Source: Aphidius gifuensis (lineage: Eukaryota > Arthropoda > Insecta > Hymenoptera > Braconidae). Taken from it: a stretch of 64,000 bases of DNA. The notes under the pieces are model-generated. The model worked only from the letters and a program-made list of their open reading frames with translations, searched no databases and had not been told where the DNA came from. The stretch lies in assembly GCF_014905175.1 (NCBI RefSeq), contig NC_057793.1, forward strand, positions 1,860,001-1,924,000, in the 5' to 3' direction. Shown here in pieces: positions 35,715 to 47,011 of this stretch. Each line of letters begins with the position of its first letter. Positions within the stretch are counted from its first letter, which is position 1. The position numbers were made by a program, and so were the translations under genes.

Positions 35715-37468
35715 ATGATGTCGTCACAACCTGGTGATATTGCAGCAGGATCAAGAAGATCAGGTGGTTTAGGTGGACCCCAGGAACATGGTCCACGTAA
35801 TGGAAAATTTGAAAAAAGAGCACAATCAAAAAGAAGATTTAGAAATTCATTTAATAAAGATGTTGTTGGCCCATCTGATTCATCTGGTCAATCAAATCCT
35901 CGTCAAAATACATCATCATCAACTACTCATGGTGGTACAACTTCTGATTTTTCAACAATACCATCTTGGTTCAAAACATACATGGAAGAGGTAAAATTAA
36001 ATTTTATTTTATTTATTTTTTGTCCCCCCCATTGATTTTGCTGATTAAATGAAAAATTTTCACTTGACAACAAAAATATTTTAATATTTATTTTATTTTG
36101 ATAACAAATAAAATAATAACATGAAAAATTTTTCCAAATTTATAAATATTATTTTTATTTTTAATATATATTTATTTTTAATATTTTTATTTTTTTTTCT
36201 TTTTCAAGTTTAAACGTCAAGTTGTTACTGAAATAAGTCAAAAAGTGATTAAACATTTTTGTGCATCACGTGATGATGAAGTAGCCCGTCAGCGTCATAA
36301 GACAAGTTATTTTTCATTGAAAAAACGTTATGCTGAATTGGAAGAACAACTTAATGATGAACGTGCTAAGAATGGATCACCGATGGATAATCGTGATAGT
36401 ACATTTGATCGTTATAAACGTACAACACGTGATGATGAACGTAAAAATAATCAAGATGATGATGATAATAATAATAGACATGGTTATCGTAGAAGAGGTG
36501 GTAATTACAATGGATTATCATCAAATGCAAATGATGAACGTAAAAAAGATGATGATCGTAAAACACTTCGTTATGATGGAGCACCAACAACAGTTGTTGA
36601 TTCACCAGTATGTGAAAATAGCGATTGTGATTCAGTTCTTCAAGTTGTTCATGATAATAATGATGATTCTGAAAAGACAATTGAATCTCAAGAAGTTATT
36701 AAAGTTGATGTACATGTTGATGCTGAAAATACACAAACAATTGTTGATGATGCAAATCAAAATACAGTTGATGATACAAGTAAAAATGAAGATGATGATT
36801 CAAGTAAAAATGCAAATGATGATACAAGTAAAAATGCAGATGATGATGCAAATAAAAATGCTGAAATAAATACTGTATCAACTGATGCTATTGAAAATCA
36901 ATCAAATTTTACTGAAAAACTTGATGACATTTTGAAGAATCCAGTTTCAAATAATGCATATACAAATAATGTTACTAAAAAAATTGAATTATTAAATGCT
37001 GATATGTCTGATGATAATATAAAAGAATTACTTGAAAAATTATTTGAAAAAGTTCAAGTAGCACCAAGTCTTTCTGATTTTTACAGTATTTTAATGGCAA
37101 AAGTTGCCAATGAACGTTCAAATTATATAAAAATACAAAAAATACTTGATAATGTTTGTGATGAACAACTTGGTAATTCAACTTATGAAAAAATATTATT
37201 TATTTGTGCATTGTATGAACAACATTTACTCTGTTTTGAATTTATGTCAAAGAGCATTATGAAATTCATGAAATTTGATAATGATAATGATATTGAATGC
37301 TTTATTGAATTACTTGAAGCTGTTGGTGAAAATTCAGGCTTTTGGAAAAATTCAAAGCTCTTTGAGATAATGGAAAATATTGTTGCTAATGAAGAGGTTC
37401 AAGATGAAAGGGTCATGAAGCACATCAACAGAATTATTCATACTGTCAACACTTCAATGTCTGAGTAA
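35715..37468 (+). CDS. Probable MIF4G (eIF4G-type) domain protein, 511 aa
   Basis: Two coding exons, 35715-35990 and 36209-37468, are joined in phase 0. The N-terminus is Gly/Arg/Ser-rich and basic (GDIAAGSRRSGGLGG, KRAQSKRRFR), typical of RNA-associated disorder. The middle is acidic with imperfect repeats of (S/T)SKNxDDD near 36770-36860. The C-terminal ~170 residues are ordered helices whose pattern matches the HEAT-like MIF4G domain: VTKKIELLNADMSDDNIKEL, then LFEKVQVAPSLSDFYSILMA, then LGNSTYEKILFICALYEQHLL, then IECFIELLEAVGENSGFW. I infer a role in translation or mRNA metabolism, such as an eIF4G/DAP5/PAIP-related factor, but the similarity is distant and from memory. The start has tandem ATGs; I used the first. 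Confidence 0.6.
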
Positions 37469-38487
37469 TTTATTCAACAATTTTATTATTTCTTTATTAT
37501 TTTTCCTGGCTTATATATTTTATCTATGAAAAAATGAAAAAAAAAAGCCATATTTACTTAATTTATTACTTCAAACTATTTAAATATATTTAAACTTTAT
37601 TTTTTTTTTTCCTTTTTTTCTCAAAATGAGTCAAACTCAGACACGTGTAGGTAACGAAGCCTATCTTCATTATTTTTTTTTTTGTTTTCTTTTCCAATTA
37701 AAAATTTGGAGTTATGTTTATTATCTTTTTTTTTTCAATTAAAGTAATTTGTTTTTTTCTTAGTTTAATTTTGTCAACGTTGACAATAATATATATCACA
37801 GGATGATGTATTTTTTTTGTTAGTTAATAAGATGTTTAAATAAATGAAAAATATTTCCTTATTTTTTTGAGTTTATTTATTTTATTTATTTAATTATTTT
37901 GATAATTTTTAATTTGCATTTTGTGTTTACCCATTTGTCTTGTATTTTTATTTTTTTATTTCTAAATTTCTTATTTTTTTGTTTTGACATTTCTTTGGAT
38001 CATGTTGAATATTTTATTTTATTTTTTGTTTGATAAATGATTAATAATTCGTATTTGAATAATCTCATTTTTATTTTTTTGGTCTTGTTTACTTTGATGA
38101 CGATATTTATATTTCAAAAATAAAATTAATTCATTGAATATTATTTAAAATTTTCAGCTAATTTTAGAATATTTTTATTAACAAAATTGATTTTAACATA
38201 ACAAAAAATATTGTTAATATTAAAATTTTTATCATTCAAATATAAAGCCTTGAATCCAATTGATTAATTAATTTTTAATTAATTTTAATTTACATATCAA
38301 AATTAAATTAAATTTTTATTATTTTTTTTGCGGTTTTTAAATTTCATTGTCATCAAATAAAATGATAAAAAGATAATATATTACTGTGCTAATATAAAAT
38401 TCTAAATTCGGCTTATCAATATAATAAAAAATATATATTTTTTAATATCTTATCTACGAATGTCATAAATTGTTAATATTATTTCCA
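37469..38487. other. 3' flank and intergenic DNA
   Basis: T-rich sequence after the MIF4G-like stop codon with no credible coding frame; an AATAAAT-type signal around 37840 could end that transcript. Confidence 0.5.
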
Positions 38488-38495
38488 TATAAATA
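38488..38495 (+). promoter_or_regulatory. TATA box of the small secreted peptide gene
   Basis: TATAAATA at 38488-38495 lies 62 bp upstream of the start codon at 38557, placing transcription start around 38518. Focused TATA promoters are common for strongly tissue-restricted secretory genes. Confidence 0.6.
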
Positions 38496-38556
38496 GCAAG
38501 CCAAGCTGAAATAAAATTAGTCTCGAAATTAGATTTATCCCAAGCAAGACATCACC

Positions 38557-38893
38557 ATGAACTTCAAAAGTTTCTTCATGTTTTTAACAATTTTTGTTAC
38601 AATTATTATTGCTGTAAGTATTTTTAATTAATAATTAAAATTTTAATTTATATATATTGTTAAAATTCACAATGGAATTAATTAATTCATTAATAACTTA
38701 TATCAACTATTGTTCTCATTTAATTTTCTTTTTAATTTACAAATATTTAATAAATTATTTCCAGGTAAATTCAGCTCCAATAATCGAACTCAATAATCGA
38801 AACGATGGAAATGCTGTTACAAAATCTCCCAAGTGGTGGGAAGAAATGAGTCTGTCAAAGCCTAAAATTTCAAAAGATCCAAAAAACAATTAA
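38557..38893 (+). CDS. Small secreted peptide, 61-aa precursor, no Cys
   Basis: Exons 38557-38613 and 38765-38893 join in phase 0. The first 19 codons plus VNSA form a strong signal peptide (MNFKSFFMFLTIFVTIIIA, likely cleaved after NSA). The mature part is about 38 residues, polar and basic, with a WW pair (SPKWWEEMSLSKPK) and no cysteine, so it is not a disulfide toxin scaffold. Its position next to the secreted metalloprotease and its TATA promoter fit a gland-secreted peptide. Family not recognised. Confidence 0.75.
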
Positions 38894-38990
38894 ATAAATA
38901 AACAAATATAAATTAAATATTTACAGTTTTTTTTTATTTTATTAGACTTTTTAATCTTTCAACTATAACTATTAATAATAATTAAAATAA

Positions 38991-41861
38991 TTATGATTTT
39001 TTTGAAACACAAGAACCAAGTTGACAATGATGATCATCATCACAAATAGTTCCATCAACTGGTACACCAGAATTATGGCAAAATGCAAATATTGATGTGC
39101 CAAAAATATCTTCAGTGTAGCATTTTAAACCACTGCAAATACCTCGTGTAACCTTTATAATAATAAAAAAATATAATAATAAAAATACATTAATAATTTC
39201 AATAATATAAATACCTTGCAAGACCAATCCCAGCCTTGACTTCGACACTGTTCATCAGGTGATATATAATCACCAGGTAATACTGCTGGTACACTTTCAT
39301 TAACACTTGCTGCATTTGGTTTGTTATAACAATGATCCATTACACTTCTATTTTAATTAATAAAAAAATAAATTAAGAGAAAAATAACAAAGCTATTTAA
39401 TTATCAATTAATATATATTAAAAATAATTTTGTTTTTTTTTTTTATAATACCTTAAATGTTTATTTATTGAATCAACACTACAAGTTGACCAATGATTAT
39501 TATTTTCATGAGGTTGTGCAAATGAAGCCATAATGTAACCATCATCTACACATTTTGGTAATGTATTATCATGTTGTGCACCAAAACTATCAATAAAAAA
39601 AATATAATAATAATTGTTATTGATTATTTTTAGTTGATAAAAGTTATGGAAAATAATTACATGTGTCCAATTTCATGGGTTGCTATTAATACACCAGTAA
39701 AATCAAGATTATCATGTACCAGTGCAGTCATTGTTGAGTATGGATACCAATCATTGCATTTACCTTGCATATATGCAATACCTTTAACAATAATTATTTA
39801 TTAGTAAATAAAACAAAATTATTTAATTTTACTATGTAAATAATTTAATAAATATTTTTTTCGTTTTTTCATTTGGATTATACTATTAGTAAAAATTTTT
39901 TTATGAATTATTTCTCTGGAATATTTATATTTTGTATTTTTTATTATTATTCAGCGAATTTCTCCAGACTTTTTTATTTTATTTAAATTTAAATTTTTGA
40001 ATTTTAAAATACAGAAAAATATTTTTACCAGAAATTTTTATATTTTTTAGATAATTAATAATTTAATTTATAAATTAGAAATTATATAATTAATTAGATA
40101 ATAAAACTTACCTAAAATATTAGCTTGTGGACATGTCCAATCACCACAAAATTTAGAACTATTTTTTTTTAGAAAAAAATATAAATAAAATAAACTTGAT
40201 TAGAAATTTCGATTTTTTTTTTTATCAACATTAATTAAAAATTAATTATATTCAATTAAAGGTAATTAAAAAATAATAATAGTTAATATAAATTTACGTT
40301 GTTTGAGTTACTGCAATGTCCCATTCTTCTCTATCAATTGGTGGATTTTTATTTTTAACCCAATAACCAAATGATTTCAATGCCTCTGTATTAACAATTG
40401 ATTCATGTACTCGTTTTTCATAAATATACGGACTTGCCCATTTATTCTATAATAAAAAAAAAATTAAATATATTATTTTATTTTTAAATAAACAATGAAA
40501 TTATTTATATATTTAATTTTGTTACCATTCCTACAACAATTCCAACAATTCGAAATTTAATTTTTGGATTTTCAAATTGGCTAAATTTTAAATTAACAGC
40601 ATTCCAAAATGCACTCAGGTAAACAAGAAGACGATAAAATCTTATTTCACGTTCACTAATCAATTAAAAAATCCATTAATTAATTAATTCAATTTTTCAT
40701 CGTAAAATTTTAGAAATACTTACGATGTATACTCGAGCCCATAATCAGTGAAAATTAATAATCTTGGATAAATTATTTGTGGACGATCTGGAAAGCTTGA
40801 TCTTCTTTTTAATTTTAATTCTTCTGTGATATTTTTTATATCAACATTTGGCACAAAAAAACCTTTAAATAAAAATAACATTCTTTTTTTTAATTATATA
40901 TAAAAAAAATTAAATAATACGTTTACCTTCATCTGATGGTGATCGTTTTATAACAAAATGCAAATCACTTACAAATGGTCTAGTTATACTTCTTGTTATA
41001 CGTGATTTAATATCATTTTTAAAATAATCATTCCATGTGTTAATGACACCTTGAGGTACTGGTTTAATTACAAATGCATCACGAATAAATCCCATCTTGA
41101 AATAGATAATTAAATACATTTTTGAATTTTTAAAAATAATTAACAATCATAGGGAAATAAAAAAAAAGCGAAAAAACAATGTAATTGTAAATAAGATAAG
41201 ATTACTTACAAAACGTAAATTTGCATGCATGTCCTGTTCAACGGCAATTCCAGCCATATTATTTGGATCTTCATAAAATTTAAATGCATCATTAATTGTC
41301 TGTGAAATAATTAATCATTTAAAACAACTATGAAATGATTTTAAAAATTATTTAAATATATTTTTGTATTTACATCATTGTCAACACGTTGATAAATCAC
41401 TTCTGGACTTTTTGAGTTACCACTTGTTAACCATATTGGTGTGTTTTTGTGTAACAGTGGCTCTTCAACGTGATTTAAATTTAAAACAATATTTGTGTCA
41501 AATGCACGAAAACTTATTGAAGGATTTAAGACATTTGCTTCATCAATTGAATGAGATATTGGCACAACTTCATACTCTGGCACTAAAATTAAAGCAAAAA
41601 AAATTATTAAAATATTATTTTTTATAATTGCAATACAATGTTTATAAATAAAATTACTTTTGTCTTGTTTTTTTCCAAATATATCTGCACGTTCTTCTGG
41701 ACTAAGCATTGAAAAAATCTATTGATAGTAAAAAAAAATGTTTAAATGTAAATTTGAAATTGAATAAATTTAATTTAAAAAATATTTACGTCATTTTCGT
41801 TTGATTTAATTGGACTTGTAAAATATAATAAAGATAGAGTAAAAATTATATTTAAATTCAT
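38991..41861 (-). CDS. Secreted M12B (reprolysin/ADAM-like) metalloprotease, 538 aa
   Basis: Thirteen exons on the minus strand: 41790-41861, 41658-41718, 41374-41582, 41210-41299, 40927-41095, 40724-40862, 40526-40655, 40298-40446, 40112-40158, 39661-39781, 39452-39586, 39215-39347, 38991-39152. All phases close. Order is: signal peptide (to ~20), prodomain (~45-200, ADAM-type HVEEPLL and SKSPEVIYQR motifs), catalytic domain, then a short Cys-rich tail (residues ~441-538). The zinc motif HEIGHIFGAQHD falls at 391-402 (His391, Glu392, His395, His401), split across an intron. It has no transmembrane segment, disintegrin or thrombospondin repeat. Such truncated ADAM/ADAMTS proteases are well-known parasitoid venom components; venom expression here is inferred. 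All catalytic residues are present, so the enzyme looks active. Confidence 0.9.
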
Positions 41862-41954
41862 TTTTAAACTTTCATCAAAAATTTAATTGGATTTTTTTAA
41901 AACATGTAGGTCAAAAGTATTAATTTAAACTAATTTTTTTTTTTTTTTTTCACG

Positions 41955-41965
41955 CCTTTATATAA
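41955..41965 (-). promoter_or_regulatory. TATA box of the metalloprotease gene
   Basis: On the minus strand TATATAAAGGC occurs about 95 bp upstream of the metalloprotease start codon at 41861. The following poly-A stretch then leads into the presumed 5' UTR. Placement is by motif only. Confidence 0.5.
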
Positions 41966-42656
41966 TGATTTAAAATTATGCAGATTATATAATTTTACTG
42001 ATAAGATATTGATGTGTTTATTGATGTGTAAAAATATTTTTAAAAAACAATCAAAGGCTGCATTTATTTCGCTCTAATAATTGAATAAATAAATTTTTTT
42101 TTTTTTCATAAAAGCTGTTGAATTAAAATAAATCATGTAATAAAAATTAATGACTTACTTGATGATGATGATATTGCTCTATTTGAATTTTATATTTTGC
42201 TAAATAAAAATGATTGTTTGCATATCAAGAGAATTAAATTTTTATCAGATAAAAACTTTTGTATAAATAACATTCAAAAAAATTGAGATTGAAATAAAAA
42301 GAATTATAATATTTTAGATATAAAAAGATAAAAAATAAAAAAAAGTCTTGCTTGATGATGAAATGATTTTTAGGATAAAAATTAAAACTGATAAAAATCA
42401 TAATTTATTAAATTTAAGTAAATTTTTTAATTTATTTTTTACATGAAAAAAATAATTTAACAAGTGTTTTTTCAAATATAATTTCAAGGTCAATTTACTT
42501 GTTATTTAATTGAGAAAAAAATGAATTATTATTGACAAATCATATGAAGTTTTTATTTAGATAATTATAATAATTTGTTTTACAAGATTAATTTATATTT
42601 CATGATAATTTTAAAGATCATATATTGATTGAAAAAAAGAGGGTTGCAAGGTTTAA

Positions 42657-43410
42657 TTAATAATCTGATGTTATTATTTTAACGTCAGCACAATTGCGAA
42701 ATGTTTCTTGATCTCCACAGCCAACTGCTCCTTTTCCATCAGCACAAGTTCCCCAATTATTAGCTGATCTCCAGTGCCATCTCAATGTGCAATGATCACA
42801 AGACAAACCCTCTGGTAAAACAAGTGAAATTTCATACAAGCCTGTTTCTTTACTTGTCAATGTATATTTATCTTCGCCAGTTGATAATTTAAGTGGATAT
42901 TTATCAAAACATTCTTCAGTTTCAATGGATTTTTCATCCTCCAATGGACACAATGAAAATTCAAATGTTCCCTTGTGATTTGCTGATATGACAATGGTAA
43001 CATTAATTTCTTGTGATTCATAATATGTCGCAACAATAACGCCAACTCCGAATTTTCCACCGTTTTCATTTGGTCTTGGTGTAGTTAGTTTAATATTGTC
43101 TCCACATGGTCCACATTTACCTTTGTTCTTCAAGAATTGAACCTATTTTAAAATACAATTTTAATATTAAATTATTCAGCTTAAATTTTAATGCAATAAT
43201 TTTTTTGTTTAACAATGATTTGATTATTATTTTACTCACAGCATGACCACCACAATAAATGCCATTATCATCGTGATTTTTTGGAGTATCGAAACCTTTT
43301 CTCCATGCACTGCTTCGGTTTGGTGGATCAATCATGTAGCCATGTCCAAATATTTCACAAATATTCAGACACATCAAACCAATGACAATAATTAATTTAA
43401 TAAATGACAT
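42657..43410 (-). CDS. AA15-type chitin-binding protein / lytic polysaccharide monooxygenase, copy 1 (218 aa)
   Basis: Exons 43240-43410 (57 codons) and 42657-43142 join in phase 0. A signal peptide ends at FG, so that His23 becomes the mature N-terminal residue (HGYMIDPPNRSSAW), as needed for a copper histidine brace. The second brace histidine is in SANHKGTF at precursor 113, mature 91. An aromatic (Phe, mature 183) sits in QETFRNCAD where the axial ligand is expected; the spacing agrees with what I recall for the characterised insect AA15 enzyme. Paired Cys (YCGG, KCGPCGD, LSCDHC, GTCAD, VGCG, NCAD) match the family. Substrate is probably chitin or cellulose; role in gut, cuticle or venom is open. 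Close paralogue at 46158-46941. Confidence 0.88.
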
Positions 43411-43460
43411 TATTTAAAATTTATTTTCTACTTTAAAATATATATTTTACAAAAATGTTT

Positions 43461-43488
43461 GACTGAAATTAAAGGGCCTCTTTTATAT
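43461..43488 (-). promoter_or_regulatory. TATA + initiator of AA15 copy 1
   Basis: On the minus strand TATAAAAGAGG (43478-43488) is followed about 24 bp later by the initiator TCAGTC (43461-43466). The same pair with the same spacing precedes copy 2, so promoter and coding region were duplicated together. Confidence 0.65.
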
Positions 43489-44375
43489 TGTAAATATTTT
43501 TTTTTAATTTGCTTATTTTTCCACTTTGAATATTAATTAATGTATAAATTAATTTTATAATTAATTTGATTAAATACAATGCTCTAAATATTTTATTTTT
43601 ATTCAAACCCCGACAGTTTAATTTCTCAAATTAAAATATCAAGTATGCTTACATCCAAAAAATGTTCCTTTTATACAAAAAAAAAAATATATATAATCCA
43701 TCAGCTATCTTATCTTTTATTTATTTTTATTTATTACTTTGTTTATTTCATGATGATGAATTCGTCTATGACGACTGTGCCACTAATTTTATTTGCTTTA
43801 ATTTTTTGTCAAATTAAATAACTCAAGGTTTTTTTATTTTTTATTTTCTATAAAGAATTTATTAATTTCCATTGATTCAAGTGTTTTTTTTTTATCCGCA
43901 ATGGAAAAATAAAACAAATTAATCATGTTATTTGATAACATTTAAAAAAGTACTGGAGAATTAAAACCAACAAATGGGCATTGCTTAAAATCAAAATTAA
44001 AAAAAAAAAAGACCAGTGATTGACATTTTTATTAGTATTTTTCTTACATTTTATAATTGAATAAATGACACATCGATTAATTATAATTAAAACTTGCTGA
44101 TATTGCAGCCGAATAATTAATAAAACCTGACTGTATATTCTATTGTTTATTTATTTTATTTTATTTTTGTCTTTTCAATTGATAAATAGCTCATTTCAAA
44201 AATTAATTTTTGCCCTGTAAAAATTGATATATTTATCATCAGTGTTGCCTTTATTTTCATTGGTAACTTGATAAGGTAGAAAATAATATTCAAGAAGATT
44301 AGAGTGAGAGGGTGAGAGTCTCTACTTCTTTGTCGGTGTATTCGGTGTGTTGTTGATGTTGATTGTTGACTGTTG
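43489..44375. other. Intergenic DNA between AA15 copy 1 and BRX1
   Basis: AT-rich DNA between two divergent transcription units. A GC-richer stretch at 44290-44400 belongs to the BRX1 promoter or 5' UTR. No additional coding frame is supported. Confidence 0.5.
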
Positions 44376-44422
44376 CACGTGGTTGCCACTAAAATACAAT
44401 AAAACAAACTAGTCTCCACGTG
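44376..44422 (+). promoter_or_regulatory. Two CACGTG E-boxes upstream of BRX1
   Basis: Perfect CACGTG hexamers occur at 44376-44381 and 44417-44422, about 85 and 44 bp before the BRX1 start codon. Myc/Max-type factors are known to drive ribosome-biogenesis genes through this hexamer near the transcription start, so the location is meaningful. Binding is not demonstrated. Confidence 0.55.
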
Positions 44423-44465
44423 ATTAATAATTATATCATAATTAATACTATATTTAATTACAAAA

Positions 44466-45344
44466 ATGATAAATAAATCATTAAAAAGAAATGCTCCACC
44501 AACAAAAGAGGTAGAGCCATCAGTTGGATTACCAGAAAAACGATCATCTGATGAGCCTCCAGCAAAAAAAGTATTTATTATATTTAACCTCAAAAATTAT
44601 GTACAACTGTTGATTTTAAAAATTATATTAATTAATAAATAAAATTATATTTAACCAGGTCAAATGGATAAATCGACAACGAGTATTAATGCTTGCATCA
44701 CGTGGAATAAATCATCGTGATCGTCATTTAATGGAAGATATAAAAAATCTAATGCCTCATCATCGTACTGAAGCCAAGATGGAGAGACAAAAAAATCTTC
44801 AAGTTATCAATGAAATATGTGAATCTAAAAATTGTAACAAAGCAATATTATTTGAAGGAAGACGTAAACGTGATCTTTATTCTTGGCTTTCAAATAGTCC
44901 AGTTGGTCCATCAGCAAAATTTATGGTTGAAAATGGCAAGTGTTAAATTAACACATAAATGTAGTTTATACAATGGGTGAATTAAAATTAACTGGTAATT
45001 GTTTAAAAGGATCAAGACCAATATTATCATTTGATGAAAATTTCAGTCGTCTACCACATTATGCATTGTTGAAAGAATTGTTGACTCAAATATTTGGTGT
45101 ACCAAATGAACATCCAAAAAGTAAACCATTTTTTGATCGGGTTTATACATTTAGTGTTCTTGATAACAGAATTTGGTTTAGAAATTATCAAATTTTAACT
45201 GAAGATGGTGGTCTTGCTGAAATTGGACCAAGATTTGTATTGAATCCAGTTAAAATATTTGCTGGTAGTTTTGGAGGTGAGACAATTTGGGATAATCCAC
45301 ATTACATATCACCAGCAAAATATCGTCAGTCGAATATTAAATAA
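44466..45344 (+). CDS. BRX1: BRX1 ribosome biogenesis protein (Brix domain), 253 aa
   Basis: Exons 44466-44570, 44659-44935 and 44965-45344. After a short basic, proline-containing leader the Brix domain reads with family hallmarks: KWINRQRVLMLASRGI, HLMEDIKNLMPHHRTEAKME, NEICESKNCNKAILFEGR, GPSAKFMVEN, then MGELKLTGNCLKGSRPILSF, RIWFRNYQIL and AEIGPRFVLNP. BRX1 acts in the nucleolus in 60S subunit assembly. The oddity is at 44936-44964: 29 bases with an in-frame stop interrupt the codon series exactly where the family continues VEN-(V)YT-MGELKL. Removing them as a GC-AG intron restores the expected V and frame. Either this is an exceptionally short intron or the gene is disrupted. The rest is intact and highly conserved, favouring function. 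Confidence 0.9.
44936..44964 (+). other. 29-nt GCAAGT...TAG interruption in BRX1 (putative micro-intron)
   Basis: The segment starts GCAAGT after GAAAATG and ends ATGTAG before TTTATAC. GCAAGT is the usual non-canonical GC donor form. The centre GTGTTAA-A-TTAACAC is a perfect 7-bp inverted repeat and includes TTAAC, a branch-point-like string. Its length is not a multiple of three and it holds a TAA stop in frame, so the protein is only continuous if it is removed. Confidence 0.6.
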
Positions 45345-46157
45345 ACTGGTGGTAAAAGAAACAGATAAATATTAATTTAATAGAGGTTTACAACTTACAT
45401 GTTTTTTTTTTGTAAAATTAAAAAATTAATAATAATCACAAAACAAAAAAGAAACGATACATTGAAACAATGAATAATAGCTTGTTCTAAAAGATTAAAT
45501 TCTCTAGATGATAAAAAACAAAAAATAAACAATTAAATAATAATTAAAAATTCTCTAAATTAAATTAAAAAAAAAAAATTTTTTTTTTAAATGAAATTTA
45601 TCGGTATAATGCCAAAAAAAAAAAAAAAAAAAAGAAATAAAATGTATCGAATAAAAGATTATTATTATTATGTTTATTAAACTTTGTCAATAATTTATCA
45701 TTGCAACAAATAATAATAATAATAATAAATGACAAATAATCCCAGGTTTATCTGTAAAATTTATAAAAAAGAAATGGTTTTATAATTAAATACATTATAA
45801 GAATGTTTATTTTTTGACAATAATCTGATTTTTAATTATTTTTTTAAGTATAAATAAAGTTTCGAAAAATTCCTTAAACTTTTTTGCATTTGATACGTAC
45901 TGTATAGATTTTTTTTTTTTTTTTTGATAAGTAAAAAGTATACAAAATTATTAATTTAATGATAGTTTAATATTAAATTTTATTAATTTTATATTTTTAT
46001 CTGCTAATCAAGTTTTAATTTTAAAACAAAGAAAGAAAGTTTGAAAATTAATATGAGAGTAATAAAAACAGTTGTCTTTTTTATAAAATGATTTTGAAAT
46101 TCAAAAGTAGAATAATTTTTAAGATCAAAAAGATTGATTAAAAAAAAAAGATCGAAA
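45345..46157. other. 3' flanks of BRX1 and AA15 copy 2
   Basis: Convergent 3' ends. AATAAA-type signals occur on both strands (for example near 45650 and 45860), with long A-runs at 45560-45640. No gene is supported. Confidence 0.5.
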
Positions 46158-46941
46158 TTAAATTTCAACTGATGCTTGTTTGACAATTTTAATGTCAGCA
46201 CAATTGCGGAATGTTTCTTGAGCTCCACAGCCCATGGCTTGTTTTTTTTTATCAGCACAAGTTCCCCAATTATTAGCTGATCTCCAGTGCCATCTCATTG
46301 TGCAATGATCACAAGACAAACCCTCTGGTAAAACAAGTGAAATTTCATACAAGCCTCTTTTTTTACTTGTCAATGTATATTTATCTTCGCCAGTTGATAA
46401 TTTAAGTGGATATTTATCAAAACATTCTTCAGTTTCAATGGATTTTTCATCCTCCAATGGACACAATGAAAATTCAAATGTTCCCAAGTGATTTGCTGAT
46501 ATGACAATGGTAACATTAATTTCTTGTGATTCATTATATGTCGCAACAATAACTCCAAGTCCAAATTTTCCACCGTTTTCATTTGATCTTGGTGTTTTCA
46601 TTCTGTAATCGTCACCGCATAAACCACATTTTCCTTTGTTTATTGAAAATTGTGTCTGTTAAATATATTATAAAATTTATCAGAAAAGTAATATTATTTA
46701 AATTATCATATTGTTATTTAAATAATCTAGAATTTTGCAGAGAAATTTTTTATAATTCTTGATAACTTACAGTGAGTCCTCCACAGTAGAGACCATTGTC
46801 ATCCCAATTAATTGGAGTTTTAAAACCTTTTTTCCATGCACTACTTCGACTTGGTGGATTACTCATATAACCATGTCCAAATATTTCACAAATATTCAGG
46901 CACAGCAAACCAACAGTAATTATTAATTTTATCGATGTCAT
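46158..46941 (-). CDS. AA15-type chitin-binding protein / LPMO, copy 2 (222 aa)
   Basis: Exons 46771-46941 (57 codons) and 46158-46655 join in phase 0. Architecture matches copy 1: signal peptide ending FG, mature N-terminal His23 (HGYMSNPPSRSSAW), second histidine in SANHLGTF at precursor 113, and the same Cys pattern. The central 110 residues from NENGGKFG to GLSCDHC are almost identical to copy 1, while the exon-1/exon-2 junction region (KCGLCGDDYRMKTPRS), the tail and the intron differ clearly. The copies flank BRX1, both on the minus strand. Confidence 0.88.
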
Positions 46942-46990
46942 CGTTTAAATTTAATCGTTTGCCGATTAAAATATTTAGACTAATTTATAA

Positions 46991-47011
46991 ACTGAAAAAG
47001 CCCTTTTTATA
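46991..47011 (-). promoter_or_regulatory. TATA + initiator of AA15 copy 2
   Basis: TATAAAAAGGG (47001-47011, minus strand) precedes TTCAGT (46991-46996). Layout matches the copy 1 promoter. Confidence 0.6.

Noticed and set aside
36330..36869. 179-codon plus-strand frame inside the MIF4G-like exon
   Set aside because: Met/Ile/Lys-only shadow of GAT-rich codons in the real frame.
38991..39248. Continuous ORF through the last metalloprotease intron
   Set aside because: The bridging part is hydrophobic translation of an A/T-rich intron; splicing gives the expected Cys-rich tail.
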